64,000 nucleotides of DNA from Sambucus nigra (lineage: Eukaryota > Streptophyta > Magnoliopsida > Dipsacales > Adoxaceae): contig OX422214.1 of the NCBI GenBank assembly GCA_949130495.1, positions 7,362,046 through 7,426,045 of the forward strand. The letters are read 5' to 3'. The notes beneath the pieces were generated by a model, which was not told the origin of the DNA, searched no databases, and saw nothing but the letters and a program-made list of their open reading frames with translations. This document shows positions 9,900 through 21,454 of this stretch, in pieces; the first letter of the stretch is position 1; each line of letters starts with the position of its first letter. Both the position numbers and the translations under genes were made by a program.

Positions 9900-11835
9900 G
9901 AGGATTTTAGGTTGATTCTGTTGACCTAGAGGGTGGGATTGACCAATTCAGAGGGTCAAGGTCAGTTTTGAGAATCTAAGGAGACGAGGATGACCTATTC
10001 AGTGGGTCAGTGACAATTTTGAGGACCTAAGGAAACAAGAATGATCAATTTAGTGGGTCAAGGTCAGTTATGAGGACCTAGGGAGATAAGCATTACCGAT
10101 TCAGCGGGTCATGGATGTGTTACAATTGATTCTAAAGAGCTAAGGAGACCAATTAATCGGGTCAATTTTAACTCTAAAGTTGAGCTGAGGATGAACAATT
10201 CAAAGGTTCGAGGTCGATTATGAGGATCTTAAGCTTGTAGCAACCAATTCTAAGGTCCGAGATTAATTATAAGGACCTAAAATTATGATAACCAATTCTA
10301 AGGGTCGAAGTCAGTTATGGGAACCTTAAGTTATGGGAGACGAATTCGAGGATTGAGGTAAATTTTGACGACCTTAAGTTATTAAGACCAATTCAGAGGT
10401 TCGAGGTAAATTCTGAGGACTTTAAGTTGTGACGACCAATTTTGAGGGCTAAGGTCTACTATGAGGACCTTAAGTTGGGATACCTAAGTCTCAGGGACTA
10501 GGTCAAAAGTTATGATGACAAATTCTAAGAGTCGAGGTCAATTATGAGGACCTTAAGTTAGGATGACCAATTATGAGAGTCGAGGTCAAAAGTTATGATG
10601 ACCATTTCTGAGGGCCAATGTCAATTTTGGGGACCTTAAGTTATGATGACCAATTCTGTGGGGGGCGAGGTTAATTCTAAGGTCCTCAAGTAGTAACAAC
10701 CAATTCTAAGGTTCGAGGTCAATTCTGGGGACCTTAAGTTATGACGACGAATTCTAAAGGTCGAGATTAATTTCGAGGACCTTGAGTTATGATTACCAAT
10801 TCTGAGGGTTAAGGTCAATTATGAGGACCTTAAGTTAGAGCGACCAATTCTAAAGACCTTAATTAGGAGCGACCAATTCTGAGGGTTGAGGTCAATTATG
10901 AGGATCTTAAGTTGGAGCGACCAATTCTGAGGGTCGAGGTCAATTATGAGGACTTTAAGTGGGGGCAACCGATTTTGAGGGTTGAGGTCAAATCTCAGAA
11001 CCTTAAGATAGGAGCAACCAATTCTGAGGGTCTTGGTCAATTTTATGGACCTAAGATGGGAGCGACCAATTCGACGGGTCAAGGTCAATTCCGAGGACCT
11101 TAAGTAGAGCGACCAATTCTGAGGGTCGAGGTTAATTCAAAGGACCTAAAGTGGGGACGACTAATTCTGAAGGTTGATGTCAATTTCTAAGACCTTAAGT
11201 TGGAGGGACCAATTCTGAGGGCCGAGTTAAATTCTGAGGACCTTAAGTTGCAGCGACTAATTATGAGGACAGAGATTAATTTTGAGGACCTAAAGTTGGG
11301 ATTCCCAATTCTGAGGGTCGAGGTCAATTTTTAGGACCTTAAGCTGTAGCGACTGTAACTATGGGCGGAGGTTAATTCTAAGGACCTAAAGTAGTAGCTG
11401 ATTGATTTTGCAGTCTGAGGTCAATTTTAAGGACCGTAAGTTATACCGATCGATTTTATGAGTCGAGGTTAATTTTGAGGACCTTAATTAGTAGCGATCG
11501 ATTCTATTGGTCGAGGTTAATTTTGCGGACCTAAAGTTGGGATGACCAATTTTGTGGGTCGAGGTCTATTTTGAATACCTTAAGTTGTAAGGATTAATTT
11601 TGAGGGCCAAGGTTAATTTGGAGGCTTTAAGTTGTAAGACAAATTCTGAGGGCCGAGGTTAATTTTGAGGACCTTAAGTTTAGACGACCAATTCTGAGGG
11701 TCGAGGTTAATTCTGAAGACCTAAAGTTAGGATGACCAATTTTGAGGGTCGAGATTAATTCTGAGGACCTTAAGCTGTAGTAACCAATTGTGACGGTCGA
11801 GGTTAATTTTGAGGACCTTAAGTTTTAGCGTGGGG
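9900..11835. repeat. Degenerate minisatellite with unit near 51 bp
   Basis: The unit reads roughly GACCAATTCTGAGGGTCGAGG then TCAATTCTGAGGACCTTAAG. It recurs for almost 2 kb with substitutions and small indels, giving on the order of 35-40 units. Each unit is built from two related halves, each centred on AATTCTGAGG, so the real period may be about 25 bp doubled. Open frames here are by-products of the repeat. It lies between the two divergent promoters. Confidence 0.9.
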
Positions 11836-12235
11836 AATTTAATTTGACATGTACTTTCGCTGGGATTGTGTTGTTTTGAGACTCCACTAGGGGGTGCTTT
11901 GGATAGGGAGTTGCACTTGGATGTAAGTGCATTATTGGTTCTGCTTATGGAATATGTTGAGGATAGGCGTGTAAGATTAATCCAGCTAAGTATTATGTTG
12001 AGGATAAGAGAGTAAGATTAATCTTATAGGGGATTCCGAGAGTTTTTAAGGGGCTTAGTGCTCTAAAAAATAATTTTCTTGAGGAAATTGAGGTTCCATA
12101 TTTTTCAAGGATTCTAAAAAAAAATTCAAGCAATTTCTAGATTTTTCTAGATTTTTTTGTATATGCGGTTTTGGGAGGGTGCCAATTGGAAAGGTAACAG
12201 AATCCTAGGCTTCCCTGGGAAGAGGAAAAGGTGGT
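11836..12235 (+). other. Upstream region of the 12287 promoter
   Basis: Non-coding. It holds a short duplicated block (TATGTTGAGGATA ... GTAAGATTAATC, near 11952 and 11993) and an A/T-rich stretch. It leads into the palindromic promoter at 12236. Confidence 0.5.
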
Positions 12236-12294
12236 TACCGATCGGTATGGTCAATGGGTTGTCGATCGACAAGCCCCTTCGCCTTCTATAAAAA
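12236..12294 (+). promoter_or_regulatory. Promoter with two perfect palindromes and a TATA box
   Basis: TACCGATCGGTA (12236-12247) and TTGTCGATCGACAA (12259-12272) are perfect palindromes separated by 11 bp. A CTATAAAAAG TATA box follows at 12286-12295. A CT-rich leader and an ATG (12394) in good context follow. The second palindrome is the same core as the one at 8960-8971 in the opposite-facing promoter. Confidence 0.75.
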
Positions 12295-12393
12295 GGGGAG
12301 AATCCTCCCAATTCTCACACCTTCAAGTGTTTGAATCATCTACTTTCTCTCTCTAAAAACCATTCCTAAGTCCTTTATTCTTTAAGACTTCAA

Positions 12394-14400
12394 ATGGATG
12401 GTTCTTCAAGTGAGGTGTACAACAACAAATGGCTAGCCATTAATGACTGGACTAGCCTAGAGTGGTAGTCTAGGGTGCTTCTTAATTTTGACAATGAAAA
12501 TGCCTTTTATATGTGCAAGACTATAGCTGGTAAGTGTATCCTGCTACACGAGCTGGCATACGATCGTTCGTTTAGGGTGAGGAACCCTAGTGGCTATGTA
12601 AGTGCTATGACATTTGGTATTCCATTTCATTTTCATCTCTCTTTTTTGTCCTAATAAAGGGTTTTTCTTCTACTTGTTTTGCAGGATGACATTTCTCCTT
12701 CGGATATTTGGTCACGGAGGACGAGGGGCTGAAGGAGGCTTGCGAAAAGTTCCTTGATGTGGTGTGATGGATGGTTTCCTATGAGTGTTTTGTCCATTTG
12801 GCGTAGGTTTGGATAAGGCACAATATTCTACTGCAATTTTGTGTGCTCTAGGGGTGAGGTGATGGGGCACTACCCACACTTTTCATATTGGCTTCGGGGA
12901 GATGACGGTTACTCCCATAGATGTTAAGTAACTGAAGGGGTTGATTATGAGGGATTTTAAATAGTGATGGCTCATATCTGGGTATTCAATTCGTATTTCT
13001 ACTTTAAAGGATAAGCTCCTAAGGAGGAGGGTGGATGTGACCGACAGGCGACAAGTGAGACAATTCACCCATCTTTTTATTTTGTTTTTGTTGGGTGGCT
13101 TTTTGGTGGAGTCAAGTAGCAACGTTGTTCATCTCTAGTTCTTGCCGTATTTGAGGACAATTTTGAATGTCCGTTTGTATGACTGGGTGAGACTGACCTT
13201 AGCATCCCTTTATTCTTATTTGGATACTTTCAATCAGTGCTTCCGACAGACTTTTACGAAGACCACGTATCTTCTTTAGGTAACTTTAAATTTATTTTAT
13301 TTTTTATGAATTTCCTTGCATTCCTCTTTGTCCCATTTTTTTACTAATTCTTGTCTTTTGAAGATGTGGTTTCATGAGGTGATCGTGTATAATTCGGGGT
13401 TAATATCCCTAAAAGATGAGGTTCAGGGGGGACTTTTTTCAGATGTTTCGGTGACGAAAGTCCAACCCGACGTTGAATCACTCTTTGTCCTTGGAGGACT
13501 TGTGATGGGATCTTAATGACCTAACGAGAGATCAGGTTATCTTTATACTTTTTTTGAGTCCTTTTTGTCATCTTCATTTCTTGAGCAAATACTGATTTTC
13601 TATTGGGGATTTCAAGTGACATTCTACTCTTGGGGGGTGACTCCATGGGATACGGGGGTAATGGGCTTACACACATCAATACGGCGGTTGATCGTGCATG
13701 AGTTTGGGTATGTATGGTACATAAGGGAGAGGGTGGCGAGGTATATTATGGAGGAGGAGGTGGCGGTCCCACCGTCAGTTCCCTCGTGTACATGAGGTGG
13801 GTGAAAGAGATGTCGAATAGTGCTCGGGTGGCGGCGATGATTGTCGACCCCTATACGCACTATACGGATATAGTGGAGAGCTATCATTATCTAGATGTTG
13901 CGATGAGGTGGTTGATGTCTGCTTGAATCTCGATGGGGAGAACATTCCTCCTCCCTCCACGTCTTCAGTCAGGGGGACTAGTGCACTATCGGGATCTACC
14001 CACAACGCAGGTTGTGGTACATCGACGACATCGGTAGAGGAGGCTCCGATTATTTAGGTTACTCTCCCTTCCTATAATTTTAGAGTTAGTAGCAAGGAGT
14101 CACTGAGTGTGATACATCATCCTAATGCGTCGGTGTCGGGGTTAACGGGTCTTACAGATGAGGCCCTCTGGCCTGAGATATAGTCTCTCCCTTTCTCTTT
14201 TCTATTGATTTTTCTTTACTTCTTTTCTCACTGATTTTCCTTTTGCTTGTTGCTTTTTTTGCTTACAGTATGTTCGGGTGCTGAGTAACTGGCTGCCGGA
14301 TATCAAGGATTAGACGTCCTCTATTTCAGAGTATATCAAGAAGTTAGCTCCTTCCTGCTTTATGCGGCCTTCCACCTCAAATGAGGGTTCCAGTTATGGG
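12394..14400 (+). pseudogene. Plant mobile domain (PMD) gene, degenerate
   Basis: Exon-like parts are about 12394-12596 (MDGSSSEVYNNKWLAINDW...), 12685-13279, from 13364, and from 14269. Introns show GTAAGT or GTAACT donors and TTTTGCAG, TTTTGAAG or CTTACAG acceptors. Exon 2 carries THTFHIGFGEMTVTPIDVK, then RQVRQFTHLFILFLLGGFLV, then a leucine-rich YLRTILNVRLYDWVRLTLAS. This is the order seen in PMD proteins (F--GE-T-T--DV, then FL-YLLG, then V-L--L--L----YDWG--LA-LY). PMD proteins occur both as host genes of the MAIN/MAIL type and inside transposons. Stops interrupt exon 1 (after the LEW motif) and exon 2 at several points, so it is dead. The TATA box 107 bp before the ATG is its likely promoter. 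Confidence 0.6.
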
Positions 14401-15354
14401 AGAGTAGGATACATCGCTCATCATGGGGGAAAGTGCATCTACCGTGGGGGTTGAGGATGGTAGAGAAAGAGTTGAGGGTTCGGCCAAAGTCCCATTTTAT
14501 TTTCCATTTTTCTTTTCTATCTGCAAAATGTAACCAAGTGAAGAAAAATATATATGAAGAAATATGCATTTTGTTTTTGGTATTTTTCTTGTTTTAGTAA
14601 CTTATCCTATATGCGCTTTTCATTTTCTACTCAGATTGTTTATTTTATGCAAAGTTAGCTATAATTACGGATTCGATAATGAAAGGCAAAAGGTTTATTA
14701 TTATTTAGAAAAAATGAGTAAAAGTAATTAACTCTGGAAATTTTTTTTAGTAAGAATTTATATTGAGAATTAAAAATGATTTTTTCTTAAGAGAAAAATG
14801 GGTAAATAACCTGGGAATAATGTTTCAAAATGAGGACTTTTCTGAAATTATTTTAGATAAAAAATGAATGATTTAATATTCCAAAATAGCGGGGTTACCG
14901 ATCGGCATACTCCTTGACATGACTATCGACGTCGGAGTCAAGTCATATCATCCCTCACCCTTGATTTCACTTTATAGCACATCAGAGTACTCATATAGGA
15001 TGAAATTTAATCGAGTTTCCAGAGCTCTTGTCTTTTGCCAAAGGTTTTGAATATAAAAAGAGGGATGTGGAATGTGTTGTCCCCACCAATATCCACATTT
15101 ATCTTCTTTATTCAAATGGCTCTTCCCATGTACGAAGAATTTACTTCCTACCTTGATGGTCATATGCCACGTGCTTATATTATGCTGATTACGATGCTTT
15201 TAACTTGCATCGGGTTTCTGTGTGGCGCAACCGAGTGCAATACTCTGTACTTTTATAGATATTTAAATTACATAAGTGGACATAATTTGGTAATTATAGG
15301 AATTACTATGAATAGTAATTTAGGATTTAAGAGTGTTAGATAATTACCAATGTG
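14401..15354. other. Non-coding AT-rich DNA with a palindrome relic
   Basis: TACCGATCGGCA (14896-14907), then ACTATCGACGTCGG (about 14932-14945), recalls the palindrome pair at 12236-12272, and a weak TATA-like TTTATAGC follows at 14971. It could be a decayed second copy of that promoter. I see no gene in the remainder. Confidence 0.4.
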
Positions 15355-17035
15355 TGTTACATTTACTTTGGGGACTAAATAAATGAGTCAACATATTTTT
15401 ATGTGATGTTGTAGTTGGGTTAAGTGACGAGTGATAGTTTTCGTTGTAGAAAATGCGTGTTAAGAAGCGTCGGGCCCCACTAGTGAAATTTTAGTTAAGT
15501 AACTCGGATAGAGATTTCGAGTACACGGTTGGTTTTGGAATGGCCGAGATAGTCAGAATAGAGTATCTGGGGGTAGTGTTTAGGTTGCGGGGACTTTGGG
15601 ACTAGTAGGGACTCGCAATTGAGTATATGAGTCAAAAATTGGGTTTTATTAGGGATAATCCTTTATCTCTTTTCTTATAACACACGAGAGAGAGAGAGAG
15701 AGAGATAAAGGAAAGAAAGTATATAAAAGAAGAAGGAACTAAAAGAAGAAGGAAACTAGGAAGAGGAAGGGGATTCCGGGCCAAACTTCGCGGGAGTCGA
15801 CTCGAGGTCGCCGAATTTTATCCACGAGGCAAATGTTTACTTGCTTTATTCAATTGAGTGAGTGTATCTCATATTATAGTTGGTAAACTATGTGATTTTT
15901 GGGTTGAAACCTTTGAAATAAATTCGGAAAAATTGATTTTGAGTTTAAAAATTGATTTATTGTTAACTCTTTATTACTTCTATTGTTAAACCCTTATTAA
16001 TGGTGTGTATAAATGGTTAGAAATGGGAAGAAATGATAAAGGAGAGTTTAATTGGTTTTAGGGTTCAAGTCCAAGAGAAATTATTCTATCCTATAAATTA
16101 ATTAATGTGTTAGTTATAAATCAGTGTTTGGATCATTATAATGTTATTGGTTGAGATTAGAAACAACAAAAATGGAGATTGGGAGGCTATTTGGGATTTT
16201 TTTTGGAGAAGATGAAATCGTTCGAACTGTCAACTCCAGACAGGGCGAATCGATTCGCATAAGAATACTTGTAAGACTATCTCAGGTCAAATCGATTCGG
16301 CCTTTGGCGAATCGATTCGCTTGGCCGAATCGATTCACATTTGGGTGAATCGATTCACCTTAGCATTCATGGAAAATTTTCTTCCTTTAAATTTATGGGG
16401 AGTTGAATTGCAAAATTGGAGATTATTGTAGGGGATTCTAGAAGTGATATTAGGACTCCTAGATAATGGAGTTGAGTATGATTAAACCTTGGGATGAAAG
16501 AGGAAACCTTGGATTAGTCAAGGGTACAATCCGGGGTATGGACCTAATGAATGGTTAGGACGCGTAACATTCGAGAGAGGTCTTCGGCAAGTGTGTATAG
16601 ATATATTTATGCGGTTAGAATAAATATGGGCCTATTGAATTTGAGTAAATCCTAAGATGTGAGTAGGATATGGGCTAAATAGGATTAAGCATCTATCTGG
16701 TACGTCTATTGACGACTGTTATTATAGGTGTTGCGATACGTATGAAATTAAGATATGTTGCTTGTATATGGATTTAAGTATTACGAATTGGTATATTCGG
16801 GATTATATATAAATCCTTAAAAGTGATTAAAGTAAGTTAAGTCTTAAGTAAAATAATGCTTATAAGTTTAGTATTCTAAGTGTGTAAATACTTATGTACT
16901 ATTACAAATGGGAGCATTCGGGATATTTTGGCTATCACTATAAGAGTTCGACAATTATAGCCAGGGCATATTGAGAAGGGATATATATTATGTGTACGAG
17001 TGTTGTTACAGTGTGTATATATATATATATATATA
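15355..17035 (+). mobile_element. 5' part of a split chromovirus-type LTR
   Basis: A TGTTACATTT start at 15355 leads into GC-poor, non-coding DNA. It shares landmarks with the Tekay LTRs at 18695 and 26263: a GAGAGAGA leader, a GGCAAATGTTTACTTGC box (compare GGCAAGTTTTCTACTTGC there) and a downstream palindrome cluster. It stops at a TA microsatellite where a Helitron-like end begins. I infer that it continues at 38025-38511 and 51585-52337 after the later insertions. That continuity is supported by target duplications for one insertion only. Confidence 0.5.
16245..16358. promoter_or_regulatory. Cluster of five AATCGATT palindromes
   Basis: GCGAATCGATTCGC occurs at 16245-16258 and 16307-16320, and GTGAATCGATTCAC at 16345-16358. 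Partial copies lie near 16289 and 16326. Three of the five are perfect 14-bp palindromes with a TCGA core. They lie in the interior of the LTR, as the GTCGACC cluster does in the Tekay LTRs. Confidence 0.9.
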
Positions 17036-17065
17036 CTAGCGGAATGCCCGTGCCTGAAGGCACGG
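17036..17065 (-). mobile_element. Helitron-like 3' terminus
   Basis: Read on the reverse strand, a GC-rich hairpin (7-bp stem CCGTGCC/GGCACGG with a TTCA loop, 17048-17065) is followed by eight bases and then CTAG, with T next in the flank. A hairpin about 10 nt before CTRR, inserted at an A/T site, is the known signature of a Helitron 3' end. The element would extend rightwards. Its 5' TC end was not found; the (TA)n at 37976 is a candidate for the other border. Confidence 0.5.
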
Positions 17066-17880
17066 CGAAAATTTCCAAAACACGTTATAGAAAAGCGGCC
17101 AAAATTTCCACAATATGTAACTGCAAAATGGCAAAAAATTCGTTCCCCGACAAAACGAAGTGTACTTTTAAAAATACTATCCATAACATCCTTTATTTAT
17201 AGAACTGTCCACCCTGTTTAAAAAATAAAAAACAATCCAACTTATACTCAAAGTTTAATCAATTACCATAGGACACAATCAGAATAGGTAAAAAATTGAC
17301 CAAAAAAACTTGCACAAACTAAATCCCGCAATAAAAATACGAAACTTCCTACTTCAAAGTCTATTTTGACCACTTGAATATCGCCAAAAATAGCCCAAAA
17401 TGTAGTTATCTAAGCACGGACAATACGAATCCAATGGCGCCAGAATCACCTCGTTCTGATTTACGATTAAAAAGTTGTGGTATTTCTTCCAAAACATATT
17501 ATTTTAACTTGAAACGGAATAGTATTAACGCAATTCAACTACTACTCGCTCCAACTAAGATATAATGATCGGAATTTCAATGAGCGCATAAATATCTAAC
17601 TATTTAAGACATCAATGTCAACATTCACATAACATATCACTATAAGGGTTCTTCAAGCGCCATAAAATGTAAAAGAGAATACTTCAACCACAATATGTAA
17701 GAATATTGCAAAATAGCTCAATTCAACCCTATGAATAGTGTTAATTCATATCTAAAATTGAAAATCATTTAAATTCACATTAAGAAATACAAATGATAGC
17801 CTTATAAAACCCAAACGTTAACATGTACGTGCCCCTCAATTAAGTTATTTAAACCTAAATCAATATACATTATTTTAACT
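17066..17880. other. AT-rich non-coding body of the Helitron-like segment
   Basis: No recognisable domain in any frame. The sequence is A-rich on this strand with short open frames only. Its content beyond the terminus at 17036 cannot be assigned. Confidence 0.4.
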
Positions 17881-17884
17881 ATTA

Positions 17885-18085
17885 GGTCACCCCTTACTCG
17901 GAAGCGAATTCAAAGGGCTGACCAACCACATTTTCAGGGACCTCATCATCGTCATCGTCATCGACATCTTGATGTGTTGTTGTTGCAGCAGCAGCTACTA
18001 TGTTGTTGTTGCAGCAGCAAATGTTGTGTTGCTGTTGTTGCAGCAGCGGTAGCGGCACCTACGTCGTCATCGACATCTTGTTAAT
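17885..18085 (-). pseudogene. C-terminal coding remnant with Ala/Thr/Asn repeats and acidic tail
   Basis: On the reverse strand a GCT/GCA/ACA/AAC trinucleotide tract encodes runs of Ala, Thr, Cys or Asn depending on frame. It is followed in frame by DVDDDDDEVPENVVGQPF and EFASE, then a stop (TAA near 17896). A second GATGTCGATGACGA block upstream shows that the unit was duplicated. The clean acidic tail before a stop looks like a true protein C-terminus. I do not recognise the protein. It may be a gene piece carried by the Helitron-like segment. Confidence 0.35.
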
Positions 18086-18109
18086 TCTAGAATTGCACTC
18101 TGACAACAC

Positions 18110-18376
18110 CTAAATTTGACAAAGGCCATTCATTAAGGTATTTGAACAAACAAATGAAGTAAAAAACATATTAAGAAAACATACATGTTGGTGGATTCTC
18201 AGTCGCTCCTCAAGAGATGATACTAAACGTCTCCACGTGTCCACTTCCAGTGTTCGACCAGTTTTCAAACAGTTCAAAATAGCTTGACAGTACCTGAGCC
18301 AACATATGGAATTATAATATAAAATAAGGCAACTCAACATATGTCTTGACAGTACCTCATCAAATGGGGATTTCAT
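18110..18376 (-). other. Unrecognised exon-like reading frame
   Basis: An open frame of 88 codons contains KTGRTLEVDTWRRLVSSLEE, then RLRIHQH, followed by a GTATGT splice-donor-like sequence. The amphipathic, charged stretch looks like real exon sequence, while the ends read as intron. No family recognised. Beyond it, 18377-18694 holds short TTGACAGTA-type direct repeats (near 18285, 18344, 18415 and 18436) and no gene. Confidence 0.3.
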
Positions 18377-18694
18377 TTAGCCATTATAATGTTCTAGTCT
18401 TTTTCCAAAATGGCTTGACAGTATCAACATATGGCCTGACAGTACCAACATATGGCATTATAATGTTGTAGTCTTTCCAAAAAGGGGATTTCATTTGGCC
18501 AGATTCATGGCTTAACTCAATGCCTCATCAAATGTACTTTAAATACTTGGCACACATAAAGGGAGAATTGATTTTAATACTTGAGGACATACTTTTTTAA
18601 CAGCTAGAGAGACACCATGTTGGGTAGTCGAGCAATGCATTTTATGTCCTAACAACATTATATCTGTAAAAAGAAAACATAACAAACAGAAGGG

Positions 18695-21454
18695 TGTGAC
18701 AACCCGCACTCCGAAATAAGGGGTGGCCAGCCCGATACTCCGACATATACGGTAATCATGGACGGAAATCATTCTCAGCACCACAAATATAGTAAGAGTA
18801 ACCGATAAAACCACCCAATAATTCAGAAAACGGGTTGTCAAAACAATTTATGCAGTTTAAAAGTTAAGTTAAGAAAAACAATTTAAACAACCCATTCTAT
18901 AACAATAGTGGAATTCAAAGAAACATAATTAACATACGGCTAAAGCAACCATATACAAGGGGAGAACCGAATATGCTGTCGGTCCACAGCTACACAAAAG
19001 TAATAGCAACAGTTAGATATTATGTTTTACAATCATTATACAATTACAAGTTTGGGCCACTCGCCCGAGTGACAGACCCGATCATAACTAGATAACAAAA
19101 GAATGACGGCGTCTAACAAAACATCCTGTAATATCCGCAATTTCATACAGCTCCGTAAAAGCCAAAAGAGTAGAAATATCAACACGGGCGTCCTTGCGGA
19201 GGAGCACCTGAGCGGATACAATAAAAAGCACAGCATAGAAGAACATGAACGGGTCAGGACCCGGTTTATATATAGTTCCCAGATGAACAAAAAGCATGCT
19301 AGATATGAACAGTTAAATCATGGAAATGAAAAACAAGAATCTAACAACCTAGCATGAATGATACGAATACAAGTGAAAAGACATGACTAAGTAAACTATG
19401 CAAGAGAATGAAATGATGCTAAATTAAATTAAATTAAAAGCTTATACTCTCTAATTTCCACTTTAAACCAGATTAATTTCCTTAACAGGAAATATAGTAT
19501 CATTTTCTTTTCATTTCATTCCAATTCCCATTCCTTAGCAGGAATGTAATTATCACCATACTATTAGTGGAAATTATACGTCCCTCAAGTCCCACTTGAG
19601 CTTAGAAAAGTTACATTCTTATACATATAACGATTCTAGGACCGTCCCTCCGAGTTTCCCCACTGGGCGCGCCCCTAAATGACTATCATCTTCCAGGGGC
19701 CCATCAAACAAGGCATCATGGGTACCTATCGCACGTCGGGAAGTGTCCATATGCCTGCGAGTGAGTCATAACCACACCCGAAATTACTTCACTAGCGCAG
19801 AAAAATACATATAATAAACCCGCATATGGCCGAGGACTATAGTCTCCCTGCATTCACTAGTCAAGGAACATCACATCATGCGCGAGATTCCCTTATGATA
19901 GCATTTAGAGAGGTGTGTTTAAGTAAATTAGCATTAAGTAAATTAGCATTTACTATAAAAACCATTTTTCCTTTTCATTACGTTTACATGTTTCATTTGT
20001 TTGAAACTATAATCATAGGATACTTCATTACTTTCCATCCTAGGTTATGCCTCGAATAAATCTCCAAGGGATCATATTAGTCTCCCGAGCTTAAGGTCTC
20101 ATATACCTCATTTCAAGCCCCTAAAGTCTCCAAGTATGGGCCTACAATTTCCATCCAAAATATTTGGATGTGCAAAGAAAAGTGATGCCTTAACATCACT
20201 TAGGACAACCTCTCCCCCGGACTTAACCCCAAGTGAAACCCATTCAACAGTAGGGTGACAACCAACTCAACTAGGACTCTAAAAGCCAAGGTTTACTTCA
20301 TTCAAGAAGAGTCCTAAGTTCCTAGGGGAAGAAAAGGATTTAAAAACAAAAGTAAGAAATTGGGTAAGAAAAATAGGGGACCGGTCGACCGGTCCCAAGA
20401 CCGCGATCGACCGCGTCTCAAATTTTGGCTTTTGAAAGAAAGCAGAAAGTTCATTTCGGATGGACCAGTCGACCGGTGGGGGACCGCGGTCGACCGTTCC
20501 CTAATTTACATGCCTTGTAAGAAATCAGTGAGCCCTCTTCCGAAGGCCCAGTCGACCGGTCTGAGAGACGCGGTCGACCGGCCATAGCAGACCTAGACCT
20601 TTCTCTCCTATTTTCCTTCTAACCCAAAATCAACAACCAACACAAAATCCATGACTAACCCAAAATCTTCCAACTACATTTAATGATACCAAAAGATCAT
20701 AAATGCTCCCAACAACATTTTCTACTTTAATCAACAATCAAACTCTATCAAAGATGTTGATACCCATAAATCCAACCAAAGACCACAATTATATTACATC
20801 AAAACTATACATAACTACACATACTAATTACTCATCTTAAACCATATAATAGCAAGTAGAAAACTTGCCTTGGGGCTTCAATTTCAGTCTTGGTTGAAGA
20901 AGAAAGCAAGAACAAACCACCAATCTTCAAGATCTCTCTCTATTTTCTCCAATCTTCCACTCTCACTCTCACTCTTAGGGCTAGAGCACTTAGGGCAAAC
21001 AAGAGGAAATGAAAGACTTGGGGAAAAACTAAACGTGGCTTAAGATAAAACGTCTATCACCTTTAAGTGATAATACCGCAATAGTTAATTTCTAATACGC
21101 AATATGCCAAAACCAGTCAAAAGTGCCCAAAATCTCAAAATACAATATGGCACACATTTTGACTGTCTCGCACCTCCCGGAACTAATTACACCCTCCAAA
21201 TTATCATTTGTAGATTTTATAAACCATTTTGAGTTCCGGTTCCATTTTAATTCAATTTGCCATTTTAATTTTCATGACAAAATAAAACACCACATGGTAA
21301 AAACCACTTGCCCACATGGTAAAAATGCAACTTAACTGTAAATATTAACTTATTTCATCAAATTAATACTTACCCACATCCAACATTTATATATGCAACT
21401 ACTCAACATAGCAAATAAATATAAAATGGGCTCCCAAAAGCGAGGGTTGTTACA
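18695..21454 (-). mobile_element. Tekay-type LTR 1 (3' LTR of element A1)
   Basis: 2760 bp. It begins TGTGACAACCCGCA and ends GAGGGTTGTTACA (inverted TG/CA termini). It nearly matches 26263-28988, with roughly 1-2% mismatches by eye, so the insertion is young. Its left flank AAGGG is a candidate 5-bp target duplication, but the far end of the array is broken and no partner can be seen. Open frames inside it are not genes. Confidence 0.95.
20377..20584. promoter_or_regulatory. Six GTCGACC-type palindromes in three pairs (LTR 1)
   Basis: GGGACCGGTCGACCGGTCCC at 20377-20396 is a perfect 20-bp palindrome. It is followed closely by a GCGATCGACCGCG copy. A second pair lies at about 20462-20501 and a third at about 20548-20584. 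Within each pair the centres are about 25-30 bp apart. The same cluster, slightly mutated, occupies 27912-28120 in LTR 2. Confidence 0.95.

Noticed and set aside
10636..11103. Open frames in the 51-bp repeat, apparently encoding repeat proteins
   Set aside because: Frames arise from repeat periodicity, exist on both strands and are interrupted; no start context or domain.
19036..20587. Several open frames in the Tekay LTR, repeated at 26571-28122
   Set aside because: They lie in non-coding LTR sequence, occur twice only because the LTR is duplicated, and contain no domain. The 20360 frame is made by the palindrome cluster itself.
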